This document shows, one piece after another, positions 5,742 to 7,387 of a stretch of 7,387 nt of DNA. Every line of letters begins with the position of its first letter. Within the stretch, counting starts at the first letter, position 1. The notes under the pieces are model-generated. The model did not search any database. It had not been told where the DNA came from and saw only the letters and a program-made list of their open reading frames with translations. Source of the DNA: an uncultured Clostridium sp. (GTDB lineage Bacteria; Bacillota; Clostridia; Clostridiales; Clostridiaceae); contig CAMNZV010000081.1 of assembly GCA_946575275.1 (NCBI GenBank), positions 1-7,387 on the forward strand. The letters are read 5' to 3'. The position numbers and the translations under genes are program-made.

Positions 5742-7352
5742 TTGAAAACAGAAAAGGCAAAGGTTAAAATAATACCTCTTGGCGGTTTAAACGAAATTGG
5801 GAAAAATATTACAGCCATAGAATATAAAGAGGACATAGTAGTAATTGACTGTGGTTTAAAGTTCCCAGATGAAGATATGTTTGGAATAGATGTTGTTATT
5901 CCGGATATTTCATACTTATTAAAAAATAAGGATAAAATCAGAGGTATATTCTTAACACATGGACATGAGGATCATATTGGAGCCCTTCCATATGTCCTAA
6001 AACAATTAAATGTCCCAATATATGGTACTAGACTAACATTAGGGATTGTGGAAACTAAATTAAAAGAACATGGTTTATTAACGACTACAACCTTAATAAA
6101 AGTTAAACCAAGGGATATTATTAAATTAAATTCTTGTTCTGTAGAATTTATAAAAACAAATCACTCAATAGCAGATTCTGTTGCTATTGCAATACACACT
6201 CCTTTAGGAGTTGTTCTTCATACAGGAGATTTTAAAATAGACTATACACCAATAGATGGAGAACTTACTGATTTTGCAAGATTTGCAGAACTTGGTAAAA
6301 AAGGTGTTTTAGCAATGATGGCAGATTCAACAAATGTTGAAAGACCTGGCTATACAATGTCAGAGAAAACAGTTGGAGAAAGTTTTATAAAGTTATTTGG
6401 TAAAGCTAAAGGTAGAATAATAGTTGCAACATTTGCTTCTAATGTTCATAGAATTCAACAAATAATAGACGCTGCAGAAGAATATGGAAGAAAAGTTGCT
6501 GTGTCAGGTAGAAGTATGGAAAATATTGTTCAAGTAGCTATGGAACTTGGCTATTTGGATTTAAGCAGTGAGACTTTAGTTTCTATTGACCAAATTAACA
6601 AATATAACAATGATCAAGTAGTTTTAATTACAACTGGAAGTCAGGGTGAGCCAATGTCTGCACTTGCTAGAATGGCAGCTTCTGAGCATAGAAAAATTAA
6701 TATAGTTGAGGGGGATACTGTTATAATATCAGCAACTCCAATCCCAGGAAATGAAAAATTTGTTTCAAGAGTTGTTAATCAGTTGTTTAAAAAGGGTGCA
6801 GAGGTAATATATGAATCAATAGCTGAAGTTCATGTTTCAGGTCACGCTTGTCAAGAAGAATTAAAACTAATGCAAATGTTAGTAAAGCCAAGATATTTTA
6901 TACCAGTACATGGTGAATATAGACATTTAAAACAACATGCTGAACTTGCATGCAAACTTGGATTACCACAAAACAATTTTTTAATTGCAGAAAATGGTGA
7001 TGTAATAGAAGTTAACAGAAATGCAATAAAGAAAAATGGAACCGTAACTTCAGGTCAGGTATTTGTAGATGGACTTGGAATTGGTGATGTTGGACATATT
7101 GTTTTACGTGATAGAAAACATTTATCACAGGATGGTATTTTAACTGTAGTTGTAACTATAGAAAAACAAACAGGTAAAGTTATGGCAGGACCAGATATAA
7201 TATCAAGAGGTTTTGTGTATGTTAGAGAGTCAGAAGGACTTATGGATGAAGCTCGTAACATTGTAAAAAATGTTTTGGGACAATGTGAACAAAGAAAGGT
7301 ATCTGAATGGTCTACAATAAAATCAAGCATACGTGATGATTTAAGAGAATAG
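5742..7352 (+). CDS. rnj: Ribonuclease J, apparently truncated at its C-terminus
   Basis: A metallo-beta-lactamase/beta-CASP ribonuclease with endonuclease and 5'-to-3' exonuclease activity in RNA maturation and decay, acting in the cytoplasm. The protein from TTG 5742 has 536 residues and opens KIIPLGGLNEIGKN. Metal ligands are visible in HGHEDH (73-78), TNHS (H141), HTGDFKID (D163) and PVHGEYRHL (H390). The beta-CASP part (about 220-365) contains IIVATFASNVHRIQQ and VSGRSM, and ends in HVSGHA (364-369). The C-terminal domain has GPDIISRGFVYVRES (483-497). The usual length is about 555 residues. Here TAG follows IRDDLRE, and the next codons in the same frame read LYEKTKTRPM, so the last roughly 20 residues seem cut off. 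Catalytic residues are intact; the missing piece belongs to the C-terminal domain, which matters for dimer formation. Which paralogue (J1 or J2) is not decided, although a full set of ligands favours an active enzyme. Confidence 0.93.
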   Translation: MKTEKAKVKIIPLGGLNEIGKNITAIEYKEDIVVIDCGLKFPDEDMFGIDVVIPDISYLLKNKDKIRGIFLTHGHEDHIGALPYVLKQLNVPIYGTRLTLGIVETKLKEHGLLTTTTLIKVKPRDIIKLNSCSVEFIKTNHSIADSVAIAIHTPLGVVLHTGDFKIDYTPIDGELTDFARFAELGKKGVLAMMADSTNVERPGYTMSEKTVGESFIKLFGKAKGRIIVATFASNVHRIQQIIDAAEEYGRKVAVSGRSMENIVQVAMELGYLDLSSETLVSIDQINKYNNDQVVLITTGSQGEPMSALARMAASEHRKINIVEGDTVIISATPIPGNEKFVSRVVNQLFKKGAEVIYESIAEVHVSGHACQEELKLMQMLVKPRYFIPVHGEYRHLKQHAELACKLGLPQNNFLIAENGDVIEVNRNAIKKNGTVTSGQVFVDGLGIGDVGHIVLRDRKHLSQDGILTVVVTIEKQTGKVMAGPDIISRGFVYVRESEGLMDEARNIVKNVLGQCEQRKVSEWSTIKSSIRDDLRE

Positions 7353-7387
7353 CTTTATGAAAAGACAAAAACAAGACCAATGAGATT
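7350..7387 (+). other. In-frame stop and downstream remnant of the RNase J C-terminus
   Basis: TAG at 7350-7352 closes the rnj frame. From 7353 the same frame continues without a stop to the window edge as LYEKTKTRPMR. Bacillus RNase J1 ends, from memory, in FLYEKTKRRPMILPIIMEV, so the stop sits where an aromatic residue is expected. No base is gained or lost, which points to a point mutation (for example from a TAT or TAC codon, or TTG) rather than a frameshift. The region cannot be followed beyond 7387. Confidence 0.8.

Noticed and set aside
5639..5836. Reverse-strand open frame of 65 codons across the fur-rnj junction
   Set aside because: It is opposite the ends of two well-supported genes and the gap between them, with no domain or convincing ribosome binding site.
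7055..7330. Reverse-strand open frame of 91 codons inside rnj
   Set aside because: It is antisense to conserved RNase J sequence and shows no independent coding signal.
7350..7352. TAG as a pyrrolysine or otherwise reassigned codon
   Set aside because: TAG ends alaS and ireB at the expected protein ends in the same window, and the reading after the ireB TAG is hairpin sequence rather than a conserved extension. A local mutation or error is simpler.
1..7387. Mobile elements, CRISPR arrays, defence genes, phage remnants or an undescribed multi-gene system
   Set aside because: All genes are recognisable core Firmicute genes in a familiar order on one strand. I found no transposase, terminal repeats, regularly spaced repeats or foreign-looking segment.

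Overview
The window is a strongly AT-rich, entirely plus-strand stretch of a low-G+C Firmicute chromosome, most probably Clostridium sensu stricto. The gene order supports this: AI-2E family membrane protein, T-box-controlled alaS, ireB (UPF0297), ruvX, a UPF0473/DUF1292 protein, a Fur-family regulator and ribonuclease J. From general knowledge this is a familiar core clostridial neighbourhood. I see no insertion sequence, CRISPR array, phage gene, tRNA or rRNA, and no undescribed multi-gene system.

Layout. Bases 1-80 probably hold the end of an upstream gene that overlaps the start of an AI-2E/PerM-family multi-spanning membrane protein (58-1089). The gap 1090-1395 has a consensus sigma-A promoter (TTGACA, 17 bases, TATAAT) followed by a complete alanine T-box riboswitch. 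The T-box has a GCU specifier, a short Stem III, the T-box sequence, and mutually exclusive antiterminator and terminator. It controls alaS, whose real start is 1396. A second group starts after a 124-base gap (4042-4165) that contains an AT-rich inverted repeat and a hairpin between the ribosome binding site and start codon of ireB. ireB is followed by a strong hairpin with a poor T-run, then ruvX, the acidic UPF0473 protein and fur, closely spaced with good ribosome binding sites. A short gap with another inverted repeat precedes rnj, which starts at TTG 5742.

How the genes relate. alaS charges tRNA-Ala and is induced when uncharged tRNA-Ala accumulates. The ireB-ruvX-UPF0473 trio is a conserved Firmicute cassette: IreB is a Ser/Thr-kinase substrate, and RuvX/YqgF is an RNase H-fold nuclease linked to rRNA processing or Holliday junctions. 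The regulator looks like Fur (iron) rather than PerR (peroxide). RNase J is a central RNA maturation and decay enzyme.

The most unusual observation is at the right edge. The rnj frame is closed by TAG at 7350-7352, but the same frame continues directly with LYEKTKTRPM, which closely resembles the conserved end of RNase J proteins. The enzyme therefore appears to be cut short by about 20 residues by a nonsense codon, unless this is a sequencing error or is read through. The other points worth a second look are the inverted repeats flanking the fur-containing gene group, the hairpin that bridges the ireB ribosome binding site and start, and the compact T-box that lacks Stem II.
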